The notes under the pieces: generated by a model | Seen by the model: the letters and a program-made list of their open reading frames with translations, nothing else | What the model was told of the DNA's origin: nothing | Database searches by the model: none | Shown: positions 37,701 to 50,000 of the stretch, piece by piece | How positions within the stretch are numbered: the first letter of the stretch is position 1 | Layout: every line of letters starts with the position of its first letter | Translations under genes and position numbers: made by a program | From: Polydactylus sextarius | Lineage: Eukaryota > Chordata > Actinopteri > Polynemidae | NCBI GenBank assembly: GCA_016801845.1 | Contig: CM028906.1 | Span: 14,243,001 to 14,307,000, forward strand | DNA length: 64,000 nucleotides | Direction: 5' to 3'

Positions 37701-38064
37701 GTTTAACACTGTGTAGGAATATACGGTGCTTAAATGAATTACAATGACATAGTTTTGCCTGAACAGAGAGGAACTGAAAGTCAGAAAAAAAAAAGTCCAG
37801 GTTTGCTTCCCCTTCATTAATGTAAGCTAGCTTCAGCTTTTATTCAAAATACGCTGCACCCTGCTCACTGACACACACCAAACTGGATTTTGTTTCTTTA
37901 CAAGAAGCTAAGTCATCACTAATCGTTCGCCAAAAGAGACAGAGGACAGCAGCTGTTCAACACGAAAATGCTAATGTTTTGAACAGGATACTCACAAAAT
38001 ACTGATAGAATCTGATCAGCCGCGGTTTTCCGTGGTTGTTAAATATCAAGATGGCTTTAATCAT
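31792..38064 (-). CDS. ap3s2: AP-3 complex subunit sigma-2
   Basis: Six exons: 38064-37996, 37340-37249, 36654-36543, 35393-35322, 33340-33233, 31917-31792; 192 residues (human AP3S2 is 193). It starts MIKAILIFNNHGKPRL, the clathrin-adaptor small-chain fold. Diagnostic sigma-2 rather than sigma-1 features are GGSLIGGSDYK, HMDKVHYILQEVVMGG and SEGGLSAAPARAVSAVK. It is the small chain of the AP-3 adaptor coat, which sorts cargo from endosomes/trans-Golgi to lysosome-related organelles. Intron 2 uses a GC donor (GGAAG|GCAAGT at 37248-37243) with a normal AG acceptor; the frame is only kept with this junction. It neighbours the anpep genes, as in human 15q26.1. The upstream region carries four ETS-type CCGGAT/CCGGAA motifs and no TATA box, consistent with a housekeeping promoter. 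Confidence 0.97.
32130..32325. repeat. Dispersed teleost repeat ('gctaagctaa' type), copy 2, in ap3s2 intron 5
   Basis: Contains 'tggctctgtccacgag', 'gctaagctaaactaagctaa', 'atgagagtggtactgatcc' and 'acaaactattcctttaa', the 3' half of the family seen at 26365-26515. Confidence 0.65.
33176..33193. repeat. Poly(A) tract in ap3s2 intron 5
   Basis: Run of about 18 A shortly left of exon 5. Confidence 0.85.
36100..36142. repeat. Tandem repeat, 8-bp unit TTGCCCAA, in ap3s2 intron 3
   Basis: Five perfect head-to-tail copies and a partial sixth. Each junction creates CCCAATTG, so the array is a ladder of CCAAT-like cores. Confidence 0.95.
36270..36356 (+). mobile_element. Probable LINE 3' tail in ap3s2 intron 3
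   Basis: A 'ttccccttgtgggacaaata' segment followed by aatatattctattctattct looks like the 3' end of a fish non-LTR retrotransposon, with its characteristic 'tgtgggac/aataaa' motif and short tandem tail (TTCTA)n. Only the tail is visible; 5' extent not determined. Confidence 0.5.
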
Positions 38065-38163
38065 CTTTAATCTCTGTCGTTTTAAAACCACAATGTGAAA
38101 ATATTGATAAAATATAAAGATTTTGACCAATTAGCCAGAATGCCAAACGGCCCTCTCAGCTGC

Positions 38164-38250
38164 CCGGATGACTAAAGTTGTTACATCCGGTTGCGTCCCC
38201 GTATTCAGCATCCGGCCTCGAACAAACACCTCATATATATCAGTTCCGGA
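38164..38250. promoter_or_regulatory. ETS-motif-rich promoter of ap3s2
   Basis: Four copies of the ETS core occur 100-190 bases upstream of the ap3s2 ATG: CCGGATG 38164-38170, CATCCGG 38184-38190, CATCCGG 38209-38215 and TTCCGGA 38244-38250. A CCAAT core is near 38128. There is no TATA box. Typical of TATA-less housekeeping, often bidirectional, promoters. Confidence 0.5.
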
Positions 38251-41200
38251 CACGTTAGTAACACACGAAGCCTCGTTTTCTTCATTCAAGTGTCTAAAAA
38301 GTCTATTCAAGGTGAGATGTACGTTATCTTATGCGATATCGTTTATGTAACTGAATGCGCAGAACAGGCTTTGGCCAAATTTCACTCAAAAATATCATCA
38401 TCGAACATTATAAATAATCTAATAATGTGAATTCTTGTTTCTCTGCTTTCTATAATCATTCGTAGAACTTTTATTTGTATGTCCCATAATTCTCAAAACA
38501 CACTGCTATATTTTTTAGTTTTCACATTGTGTGAATTGTGTAAATTTGGTTATGTGGTTAAGTCATTTGGTTTTTGGTGACATTGTTTTTAATTGTTTTT
38601 CAGAATACCAGAAAGGACCCCCAATCAATGAAGTTTACTGTTTATTTGTATCAGCTTCAGTGCTTTTTCTACTATATTATATAATATTTCAGTTTTCAGA
38701 CTAATGAGGCCCCACATAATTACTGGAGGTTTTGTTCCTGTGTTAGCTGATTCTCGCTACCATAAAAATCTCAAAGCTGTGATGTCACACGACTTGTACC
38801 TTTCTCTGTTGCAATGTTGTAGTGGCTGCTAAGTAAATTCGGGGGTGGGGGTAAATTGTGTAATAAATCGGCAAGAGATCTCAAAAATCAAACTACCTAC
38901 AGTATGCTAAAGTCTAAAACTAAAACTAACTAGTTATGACAGAATGTATTGATTTTTGTAGACAAGTATTTTCAATTTTAAAATCCAGCCATGTCGCGAA
39001 CACCATAAATAAGTGAATATAAAGGTATTAATCCTCCGTCCTTAATCAGGGTCATGAGGTTCATGAGGGAGCCAGAGCCAATGTGAACAGAAGTGGTGAG
39101 AGTCAGGGGAGCACTGTGGCCTCCTGCTTGTGGCAGCAAAGCAGCCACTGGGATAATGTTTTCATGTTGGTATGCAGTATACCATTTTTTATACAATATG
39201 TAGTACAGCATGTTCTTCGTAAACAATTCAACCTCAGTTTCATCAGGGCTCCAAGTATTGTCCTAGTTGCATCGTGGAGTGTCAAGAGCAAACCTATTCT
39301 TATCCAGTGAGAAGTGATTTTATCATTTATTTGTTTAACAATTTTGAGAGCAGCATTTTTCCTCTGTGGTGTTCTGCCATGGACAACATGCTCCATGCGG
39401 CTCTCTAACAGGATTTGTTTGTGGTAAACTCATGAATAGAGATGTTAACCAGCTCCAATGATTCATTTAATTCTTCAGCTGTTATTGGTAAATTGTGTGT
39501 TCTGGATCGCATCAATGCCAACTTCTAGGGAGAGAAGTCACAGTACTAAACTTTTCAGCATTTGTTTTTAAATTTATTAAACATTATTGGCATGAATATA
39601 AGGTGAACAATATTGCCAAAGTGTCAAGGATAATACATTTCAATATGTTTAATATTGAAATATGTTTCAATATGTGATGAGAAAAGAAAATTAAAATAAA
39701 TATGAGAAGAGAGGAGAGCAAGAAATGGCAAAAGAAAAAGAAAAAACAAGACAGCAAACACGTGTTTTGTGTCTGTGCTCCATATGCATCAAAGCCTATG
39801 CCAACATTATTGTTTCATTATTTGTTCCAGTGACTGATGTTTGAATGGAGTCTTCCAGTTTATGACATGCAGCCACATGTTGTGCAGCTCAGTATGCTGC
39901 TTGTCCCTTTCCTAGTAGAATCTGTTTTTTACTGTCATCCTGCTCTGTGGAGTTTGTAAAGATTAACAAATCAGATTCCTTTTGATTCATTATGTCTCTA
40001 ACTCTTTGTCTGTTGATAGCTGCGGCATCTTGTGTCAAACGTTTTTCTGTGGTTAAACTGTGGTTACTGAGTCTGTATTTATTCAGGATCTGCCTCCGGA
40101 CAGTAAAGAGATACTATGCTCATTTATATTCATGTTTTTGGGCCAGATAGCAATTAAGTTTGTTTTGAGTTTTGGTTTCGTTCAATGTTCCAGATAGGCA
40201 TCTTTTATAAATGTATTAATTTGGGTGACTCTGATCAGTGATTGGAAAACTGTCTGACTCGCTTTGGGGTTCATCTCTTTGAGACTATTTTGTAACTCCT
40301 TCACACTTTATGCAAATCAGCACTTCCTGATCAGCAGTTTGGTGAGACCAGTTGATCTGATCCAACCCCTTTGGGTCTTGTGAAAAGAAAAACCAAAATG
40401 TTTTTGACTCTTTAGAGCAATACTATGATTTGTGCCTACTGCTCATAATAATAACTTACAGGATCTGACCATGTTTTCAGACATAAATGCAGGTGAAGCC
40501 AAAGGGCTTTTTTCTTACCATAGGACAAAAACACTAATTAAAACAATATGTTTGAGTTCTTTTAATTGGTAATTTCAAGGTCTCGTTCCCTAAGCAGACA
40601 TTCCAAGCAAGACCTCTGTTCTCCCGCTGTGGTTGTGACGGTTGTTGTTATAATACGACATAGCATTCATAACCTAGAATTATCCAAGATAAGCACAGAT
40701 GCTCTTAATCAGCAATGTCCTGCGTTGAGCAGATTCACAACAGTCGAGGACTGTGTACTTTGCTTGAAAGCACATAAACAAATCGAGACGTATAATCATT
40801 TTATTTTGTTTTTGTATATATTTCAGTTCGGTGGAAAGATACAAAATCACTGGTCTGAGGTTAGTTTGCTCTCTGATCAAAAAAGACCAGAAACTGAATA
40901 GGGTATCAACACCATGTGGACACGTATATGATATCATACCTTACTTGTAAGATGGAGGTTCATCAGACAAACCGTTTGGGGGTCTCTGGTCTAATGTCAT
41001 TCTCCCTGGGGAGCCTTGACCCACAACTACACTACTTTCAAACTAGGCCAGACAACTTTCGGCATTTCTGTGTGATCAGCAACAGCAACATCAAAATGTC
41101 AGACCACATTTCCTGTTCTGATTTCATATCCACTAATTCCCTGTTGTATGTTTTTCATCATTAGTGCTGCAAAGCCACCGGACTGTTGTCTGCATATCAT

Positions 41201-43100
41201 CTATTATTTCCCCCCTAAATTCCCTTCCTCCTGCATGAGCACAGTGGAAAACAAACAGACGCTCATTAGCATGTGTGACCCGTTGGTGGTAAACAGGCTT
41301 ATTTCCACATGAGTGCAGTGCGAGAATGGATTCCACCAGGACAGTCGAGGTAGGTGGGCCCGCCGGCTGCCTTCATGGGGACTTTAATAGGCACTTAACA
41401 AATGCAAGTGGACAGGCACAACATTCTCTGGCACAGGGGGGTCATGTTCGTACAGTGAGCACTTGTTAGAGGGCGACTCACTGTATTTGGACTCTTGGGT
41501 GGCCACTGATATTCAACTTCATTTTTAATGTGCATTTTTTTTCTTCCTCCTCTCGGTGCTAATTGTTAGATTGTGACGGATGCCGAGTGCTGTCTGCCAG
41601 AGCTGAGGTAATGTGTGGCGTTCAAATAATGATTCTGTGCTCTGCTCTCTGAAGTGATGAAAGCGGCTTGTAATTACAGGGATAATCAAAACTGTCAGGG
41701 GTTCTTCTGTGGACTGTTTTGTTTACTGTCTGTTTCTCTCACAGCATCACAAGCTGCTGGTCCTCTACTTCCTCAGGCTGGGCCGCAGACATCAAAAGAT
41801 CATCGCGACTGTACCTGTCTGTGTCTCAAGAATAAAAGTCACAGTGACCTTTAATAAGCTGTTTTAAAAATCACTACGGACAAGCAGTAGCCGAAAAACT
41901 TGGATTTTTATGCCTCACAATAGATTAAAATCACAAATATACAGTTTTCTAAATTCTTTTAAGCTTAAAACATTAGTAGTATTTTGGTGGTTAAAATCTC
42001 TGTTTATCTAAAGCACTAGTGCTTCCATGGTTGAGGGGTCTAAAGCCTGAAGTCAAAGTTTTCTTTCTCACTATTCTGAGATACATGTTAATATATTTAT
42101 AATATATACACATCTTTACTTAGGAAATATGTGTAATTTTTGCATCTCGCATGTTTATTTTTCTCTAGATTAGGCGCCTGCAGTTGGCTTCTATCCCCTC
42201 AAGATGGCAGCATTTCGGTGTCTGCGCGTGATCAGAAGAAACTGAGGTTAATTATCCAAAATATGATTGTTTATTATGGAAAAAAACCGTCAAGCAATCG
42301 GTGCGTTAATGTGATTTTATTTAATTGAACTATAATAAAGTGATTGCAATGTAATATATTTAGGGCGGTTAAATAACTATATGTCCTATTATAACTACAG
42401 CCACGTTTTGTTTATGTCTAGATAACAATAACACAGACATTGTACAGACTCTTAATTAATGTTGGAAATGACACACAGGAGGCGACTGGTTTGTTCATCT
42501 ATGAATGAGAGACCTCTAACACGTATAAAGACGCCTCTGTGACTGCGTGGACTGATTAAGAGTTTAATTATAGGTGGTGCAGACAGGCATGGTCGTCTAT
42601 AGGCAGCCCTCCGCTGTGTGTTTGTGAGAGGCAAAACAACCCTGATCCAGGATCAGCATTCCGGATTTCCATCACACCGCGTCCTATGGTCGTAAACGGA
42701 GTCGCTACGGCGGTGACCAGAGAGGAGATGCAGACACGAGGTCTCACTCTGTTTAAATTTTGGATATCCTATGGCGATGTTGTGGATTTGGATCAATTAG
42801 GGCACAAACGAATGATTTCGTCCATTTGTAGAGTGTGTTTACTTATAAGATACAGTTTAATGGGTAACGGTCCATTTCAACGATATGACTGATGTGAGTG
42901 ACAAACATGGCGCAGTGAAACTGTCTTCTGTTGGAAAGTACAATTGTGTGTGTAAAATGAGGTAGTGCCCTGATGCAGACGATATCTGTTATGATTTTTT
43001 CAGGCCAAGACAGAGTAAATATACAAAGATAAATCTGGCCTTGTGATGAGTACCAGACCAGTCACTATGGTAACTGCTCTCCTGTAGTGAGAAGGGGCTG
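38251..43100. other. Intergenic DNA between ap3s2 and igf1r
   Basis: No coding exon recognised in about 4.8 kb. A strong splice donor (CAAG|GTGAGA, 38308-38317, plus strand) near the ap3s2 promoter could end a first exon of a divergent transcript. Around 42200 a CAAGATGGCAGC motif (YY1-like, with an ATG) occurs in locally GC-richer DNA. arpin, which I recall as the neighbour of AP3S2 in human, is not seen. Confidence 0.5.
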
Positions 43101-43139
43101 TTTTCTGTTGCCTATGGTGGATAAACTGCAGTAAGAGTG

Positions 43140-44062
43140 ACGCCCACTTTCACAGACTGGAAGGCGGGGCGCAGGCTCGAGTGATTCATCTTTTCTAACA
43201 GAGACGATCTCTGCGCACGGCGCCGTGTTTACAGCGAACACGGCAGACTGCAGACTGACCGAAAGAGACTGTGTATGTACCTGTGCATTAATCTGTCCAA
43301 CTACGCGACCTGTTCAGCTATCCATCGACGGAGGGCATTAGATAACCAAAGGACTTGACCGAGCGGGAGCAACAAGGTCAAATACTATATTTTCCGTTGA
43401 TATGAAGGTGAATTACAGCCACCACAACAACGCGGTGCGTGTGTGCTTGATGAGCGGCTGAGGAGGAGGAGGAGGCTGCGGTCTGAAACCAGATTTTATC
43501 CTGGATATTTCGAAACAAGCGTCGTGTCCTTCATTCAAGAGGACTGTGTATTAGTTTAATATGTTATCGTATGGCCCAGGCCGCCTGTTTCCATCCTAAT
43601 TTTAAAGGGGTCTGACCCGTTTTCTGCCTCCCGAGGATCCTCCAGCAGCGGGACGTTGAACGTTTTTTCCTCCAGATATGGAGTGTGAAGATGCGGATTA
43701 CAGAGGAATCCCCACCGCTGGTTTAGCCCTATTTGTTTCAATGTATACATCAGCGTCGTGTTGTTTTTGGCAAAAATAAAAACAGAACTATGAGTACACA
43801 TTTTCTGGCCAGAGGAATAAATCGGTGATTTTTTTTTTCTTCGGAGCACGATTGGACTCCCCATTAGGAAACGTGAGAGAGAGAGCTATCCTGCTAGCCT
43901 GTTTGTAGTAACGTTAGCTATTAGCTCCTTTAGCCGGCTAACTGCTAAAAGGTGCTGGCTGGAGATTAAAAAGCGTTTTAGTATTTCTGACCAGGTTTTG
44001 CCGACGTTTTCTCCTCTCAGCATATTTATTTACAGGGTTTGGGAGGATTTACTTATCCAGGT
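43140..44062 (+). promoter_or_regulatory. igf1r promoter / long 5' UTR region
   Basis: GC- and CpG-richer than its surroundings, with a GC box (AGGCGGGGCGC near 43162), AGG-rich runs near 43461-43475 and several short upstream ATG frames (for example from 43276). It directly precedes the igf1r start codon. A long structured 5' UTR is typical of IGF1R genes. Transcription start not determinable by eye. Confidence 0.5.
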
Positions 44063-47000
44063 ATGAGGTCTCGAACGGAAAGGAACCGCTTGACCTTGTT
44101 TTGGGGTCTGATGCTGGGTCTGTCGTCCTGCCTCCGGCCCGCCACCGCAGAGAGTAAGTAATGCTACTCCACTTTACTACACACGGGGAAACATTGTTTT
44201 TCATGCTTCATGCTCTAACACTGGGCACTACATACACGAAAGATAGCTTTACTCACAGAGAAAAATCATTTCTATATTTATATATTCACACACTTACATG
44301 TTGTATACATAAGCCAACATCATATATAGAAAGAAAATGTTTGGGACACGTTTCATATTAATTTGATGCATCTATGGATAAAAGAAATAAAAAAACAAAA
44401 ACATTTTGAATATGAAATAATGTAAATCATCATAACAGTGTAGTTATATTTTTTATAGGACATGGGATATATATGTACATTACTATGTGAGTATATTGGT
44501 ATGAAATAGTACAAAACTACATGTACAAAAAAAAGACATAATTTATTTTTAGTGGGAAAAGCTTTTAATGTGTTATTTTATTGTTTTAGTAGTGCAAATA
44601 GTTATAGTTATCTTTGTTTTAGTTAATTGTTTGTGTATTAGAAAAATATAGTTATCCTATTGTGATTGTGCTTTGTAACACACCACAGAAATAGGTCATC
44701 TAAATTGTTTTGGTAAATACATTACCATGACTCAGCCAACGGAGAAAGTCAGTCAAGCTATATTTAAATATATACACAAACCACATTGTCAACTCTGAGT
44801 CACAGTGTGGTGAATCAGAATCAGTAAAAGCGTGAGATATCTGTGATCTCCACAAAAAAAAAGGAAGAGAAAGAAAGTGCGTTACTGAGTCAAGTTATTA
44901 TTACCAGCATCGAAAATTTCTTTACAACAAGCACAGACATGCATGTCTGCTGTCATCAGATCTGTTTGTAATACAAATTCAGCTCTTCATACAACCCATA
45001 GCAAATAATCACGCATTAACTGAGGTGCTACATATATTTTTTTTTTCTTTGTTGTGGGTCAGAACTTGTTAGAGGGGGACGGGAAAGTCCAGGATTAATG
45101 TTGTCCTGGTTCGTTCAGGATCTTAGAGGGAAGTTAAGGGGTTAGGTTTAATTTAGTACAGCCTGGCCTTTTACATTCATATTTCATTAGCTTTCCCAGG
45201 TTTCCAATGAGACAACGTAGACTTAACCTGAGTGGAAAAACACAACATCTACCGTCAACTATTTAGGCATTACTTTTGTGTGTAGGCGGCTTTTTTTTAT
45301 TTGACAAAAGATCTAACCACTTTAATATCAGTCTGTCATGATTTACTAAACCACAGCAATGACGACTGTTTGTCCAGTGACGTCACTAAGAGTACACCAT
45401 CATTTATGTCTCCTTTGCTAAACAAACTTGAGGATACCTTGACCTTGAAAATATTTTCATGAATACCAGACTGCTGCAGTTGTGCTGATGAGGCATAGCA
45501 ACGTCTTCCCATCAGGCAAAAGACAGGAACCACAAGAGCTGAGGCTATAGACTTTCGTCCAATGATAACCTGTTGATATAAATAGTACTGCCTTGAAACT
45601 ATGTCAGAACTTTTCAAAAGTTGATACATCAGAGATGACTCGACAGAGGACATTGTAGGGACTTCCTGTGGCACAATACTGAGTCCCACAACTTCTGTCA
45701 GCATGTAAACATGCAAGTTTAATGAATTTAAAGCTTCTTTATTTAAGTGTTACCATCAGATTTTTTTCCATGTTTCCAGCTATACTCTAAACTAGCCTTC
45801 CAGATTCATCCCATTCATCATGACATGTTGGGGAGGGGTGGGTCAGGGGGTTGAACCAGGGTCTGGGTTTTAAAATAGACCAAGCCAAAGTACATTCACA
45901 AGCAAAACAGACTAAGTTCTGTTGATTGGAAAGAGTGAGGAGCTTGTGAACTGTGTGTTATGGGGTTTACTGTTAGCCCCAGTGGTTACAGGACAAACCT
46001 GGGAAAAGCAGAGAGGTGCTCCCATCGAAATCCTACATTTATTCTCACTCCGATGTGGAGCTGTCTAAAGAGTTCCTTGTGTGGCTAAACTCTGAGCATT
46101 CCTGCTGGTTTACTGTATCAGTTGAGACTAAAGGGCATCTGGTAGGTTCGGGTTAACCAGGATCAGCTCTGCTGCTGCAGAGAGATGACCTCAACAAGTT
46201 TTATCTGTCAAGAATTATCTTGAGCTAATGTCTCCCGGCGCATTTCTTCTCACCTTGCCTCTCATGTGGAAAAGTATTTATGAATACATTCCCCCTCGGG
46301 CAATCTGTCGCTAACAGGATGGAAATGAGGGGTAAACAGACTTGCTGCAGTGTAGTGGCAGTGAATGAAGCACCAGCTCTGAGAGTGTATTGCTTCCTAT
46401 TTCTTGCTGTATGGAGCTTCTGGTGGATTTCCGCTGATTGTCTGCAGACAGTCTGGGTCCTGCAGCCAGCCGGGAAAAGGTTATCAAAGGTAAATAAGTG
46501 ATCTGGAAGCACATCAAAGCAGCAGAGATGGGTTTGTTTACTCAGCTGTTTTAAAATGTGTCATTGTGGCTGGGAGAGGGAGAGGGAGGGGGAGATATTA
46601 AGCTGCTACACCTGCTATTGGTATTTACAATTAGCTGGCGTGCAAGATGTAAATTTTGATCAGAAACTGTTGTTTGGGATTTTTTCGAGCGTGGTCAAGA
46701 GCAGTTCCCATGAAAGACGGCCATGCTGGCGTTGCAGTGAGGCCACAGAGGGTGAAGCGTCAAGGCTGTGGTGATATAACATCACTAGGCAGTGTGTCTT
46801 TTTACAGGCCCGGGTGTTGGGGATTGTATTAACAGGTATGCAGCTTGCTGAGGACTGCTGACAGTGTGAACTGACAAGTAGATTACAGAGAAAGTCATAA
46901 CCGCCATACCAGCACACTGTCTGCCTTAAATCACACCAAAGGCATTTTATAATGGGACACCAAAGGCTTTCATGTCCTGTCTGGAGAAGATTTAAACACT

Positions 47001-50000
47001 ACACAGTTTTGGTCAAAAAACGTTTAGCTCTCCAACCATCTTTTTAATGTGAGAATCAAATTATCCTCAATTAAAATGTCAAATACAAAATTGGCAATAC
47101 GACTTTAATGCATTTTAACAGGACACTGGAAACTTCTGTCACAAGCAGGGTCGGAAGAGTGGGAAAGTTACGGAAAGTTTTTACATTGGTTATGGCCTAC
47201 AGGTTGTCTGTAGAGTATTCTGTAGGCTAGTTTAAACTTGTTTTAGCCCGTTTGCTAAGTTTATTTCCTCAAATGAATCTGACATCATTTTGTTTTCGGC
47301 GAGAAATTGATCTCTTGTCTATTTGATCTCTTGTCTGCTGTTGGTGTTGGTATGATACATGGTCTTGGAAATGACGAAAGCGTGTCTCTTTTAGAGCAGA
47401 GTCTGTATGTGAAGTGGCATTAACTTGGTAAAATGTATAATAAAGTGTAGGCATGCCACTTCCACTGCTGGTTTTTGTTTTCCAAAGGTCTGAAAACTGA
47501 ATGTAAGCAGATGTGAGACACTGTATGAACTGTATGTTTTTATTCACCAGTTGCCCAATTCAAGTCAACATGAATTCAGATCAAAAATCAGCTTGGTGAA
47601 TATTTTCTATCTTTCAGTTTCACACACATCAGCAGATATTTGATGTCTTCCCGATGACGTATCTGACCTACACTTGTTGCTTCATGCTCTGTGTGCACTT
47701 TGTCACTTATAATTACAACCAAAAAACTGGAATGTTATTGTGCTTCCCTGAGTTGCATTCATATCTGCCGTGACATCAGGGATATTCACGACCCATTTCG
47801 TACGGGAAATACTGGTTGAATCTGAACGTGCTAGAGTGAACTTTATAGCCAAGCTCAGTTTGCATGTACCTCTCCACCCCTGTACGGACGTGTAAAAGCA
47901 CAATTTTGCTTCATTGCCTTAGAAAGGAAGGTTTTCTGAAATTTAGTAGGATTATTATCTCCCTTACCAACAAAAACATTTTTTTTACAACAGTTAATGA
48001 TGTAATTGTTAAAGCAAAAATTAGAACTGTTTTTTTTCCCTTTTTTATAGAATATACCATAAATTGCTCATACAGTTATAGATCGTTTCCAGTATTATGA
48101 AGTGTCATGTATGAGAATTTCAGCGTAATCTTTTAGAATGTTGATTGGATTCGACATCATTGGTAGATTGGTTTCTGAGGAAACACCACATATGTTTTGG
48201 ACAATTGTACATTTTGGTACCCACAGTACTGTCTGTGTCAGATTTCAATGCGTCTAGCACTGAGGCATGTCCTGCTTTTATATATTCACATTCAATGTCA
48301 GTTGGTGGAGCAGTCTCCCACTTGTCATTCTACTCTTTAAATTGTGGTAAAATGTATAATGCATACTTGATCTAACCTGACGTAACAGATGGTTTGTTAC
48401 ACAGACCCATCTGGGAAGGCTTCGTTAGAAACTGTTAAGAAAAGGGCAGGAGCTTTCAAAAAACACTTGGCAATTGATTGGATGAACCATCTGTCTGTTA
48501 TAGACTATCCTTAACCAATCAGATGACGAACCATAGACTGTATATAAAGATGGATGTTTCAACAGGATAATTTAACTGAAGGTAAAACATTTTCATTGCC
48601 ACTTGTGGCTGGCTGCCATGTAGGTCGTAAATTCCACCATCTCCATGTCAGCAGATGTGACACGTGCCGAACTAAAAAAAAAATCAGTTGTATCGGATGT
48701 ATCCCTGGAACTTCAACGCCACAGCTCCACTTCCTGGTCACTACTGCGCAGTCTATGGCTACAAACAATGTCATCAGAGCTCTAACCTGAGATAAGTTTC
48801 TTTTACAGCTGAAGGATGCGAGATATTTTACTATCTTTATTATCTTTCGACTTTTAGTAGATGATACAGCTCCGGGTCATGACAGCTACTGTGCAAATAT
48901 GCAGAGCCGGCAGCTCATTGTTTTAGCTTCAGGATGTACGCTTCATGCATTTACCCATTCTCTAAATAAATACAATTTTTTAATCAACTCCAGTTAAACC
49001 TGTTTCACCAGCCCTAATGTTTAATACTAAAAGGTTGTAATTAAGAATGAATTTGTTTTTTGAGAACGCATCGTTGTCCCAGAACCTCAGGGCATCACAT
49101 TCATATGGTAAAACTTTATAGACCAGCATTAAAGTGATATTGTGACAACCTGTTAGCTGGTCGGTGTGAGTTTTCCATGACTCAATGCCCTGCAGTTTCT
49201 CAAGTGTAAATCATCCTCACAGTGATGTGCGATAATGGCCTCCATGTTTCTGTGGGTGCTGCTGGGGTTTTAGGCGAAGTATTGTTTAGAGTACAGCACA
49301 CAAGTGGGAGAAAAATCAGGAACGGAAAACACCTATCAACACAGATCATCACCATCCTGCCTTACCAAACTTTTCCTGATGCGGGTTAGGATTATTCAAA
49401 GGCCACAGAGAAGCAATTCTTTGTAGTTGTTTTGGTTTAGTTTGTTGCTTTTTCATAATGGAAAAAGGGCTTTTACAGACTGTCTCAGTATGTAACAAAA
49501 CATTACTCAAAAGGTTAAAAGCGGCACAGATGTGGACAAATCTGTTTATGCTGAACATAAAAGAGAATAAATACATCTTTGTACAATTTGTTCACATCAA
49601 ATGGCAACTGTCCTTTTGTTGTCTGTGCTTTGATCTAAAACCCTGACACTTAACTTCTAATGTAGATAATTCTTCCATTCACCAGTTCACAATCTATTCA
49701 AAGATGACTCAAACTATTCAAAGATGGTTCAAACTTTCCTGGTCGGATTGTGATACACTGCACCTACAGCTACTGTTGTTTTAGGTGATAGCAGCGCGTC
49801 TCTTGGGATTATGACAGTGTCAGTCTTTTGGTCTAGACTGAAAGATCCAAACAACTGTTGTATGGATTTCCCTGAAATTTATGGCTCCCAAAGGATGAAT
49901 CCTTCTGTGGTTGTGAGTGAAATGTCTCGACAGCTTTTGGATGTATCGTCATAGAGTTAAAAGCTAATGACATTCCCATCAGCTTCACCTGTGCCTCAGG

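Noticed and set aside
42205..42240. Short frame MAAFRCLRVIRRN in a YY1-like start context as a new gene
   Set aside because: Stops after 13 codons with no convincing in-frame donor; kept only as a possible promoter mark.
42686..42892. 68-codon frame upstream of igf1r as a small protein gene
   Set aside because: No recognisable domain or flanking signals; cannot be told from chance without conservation data.
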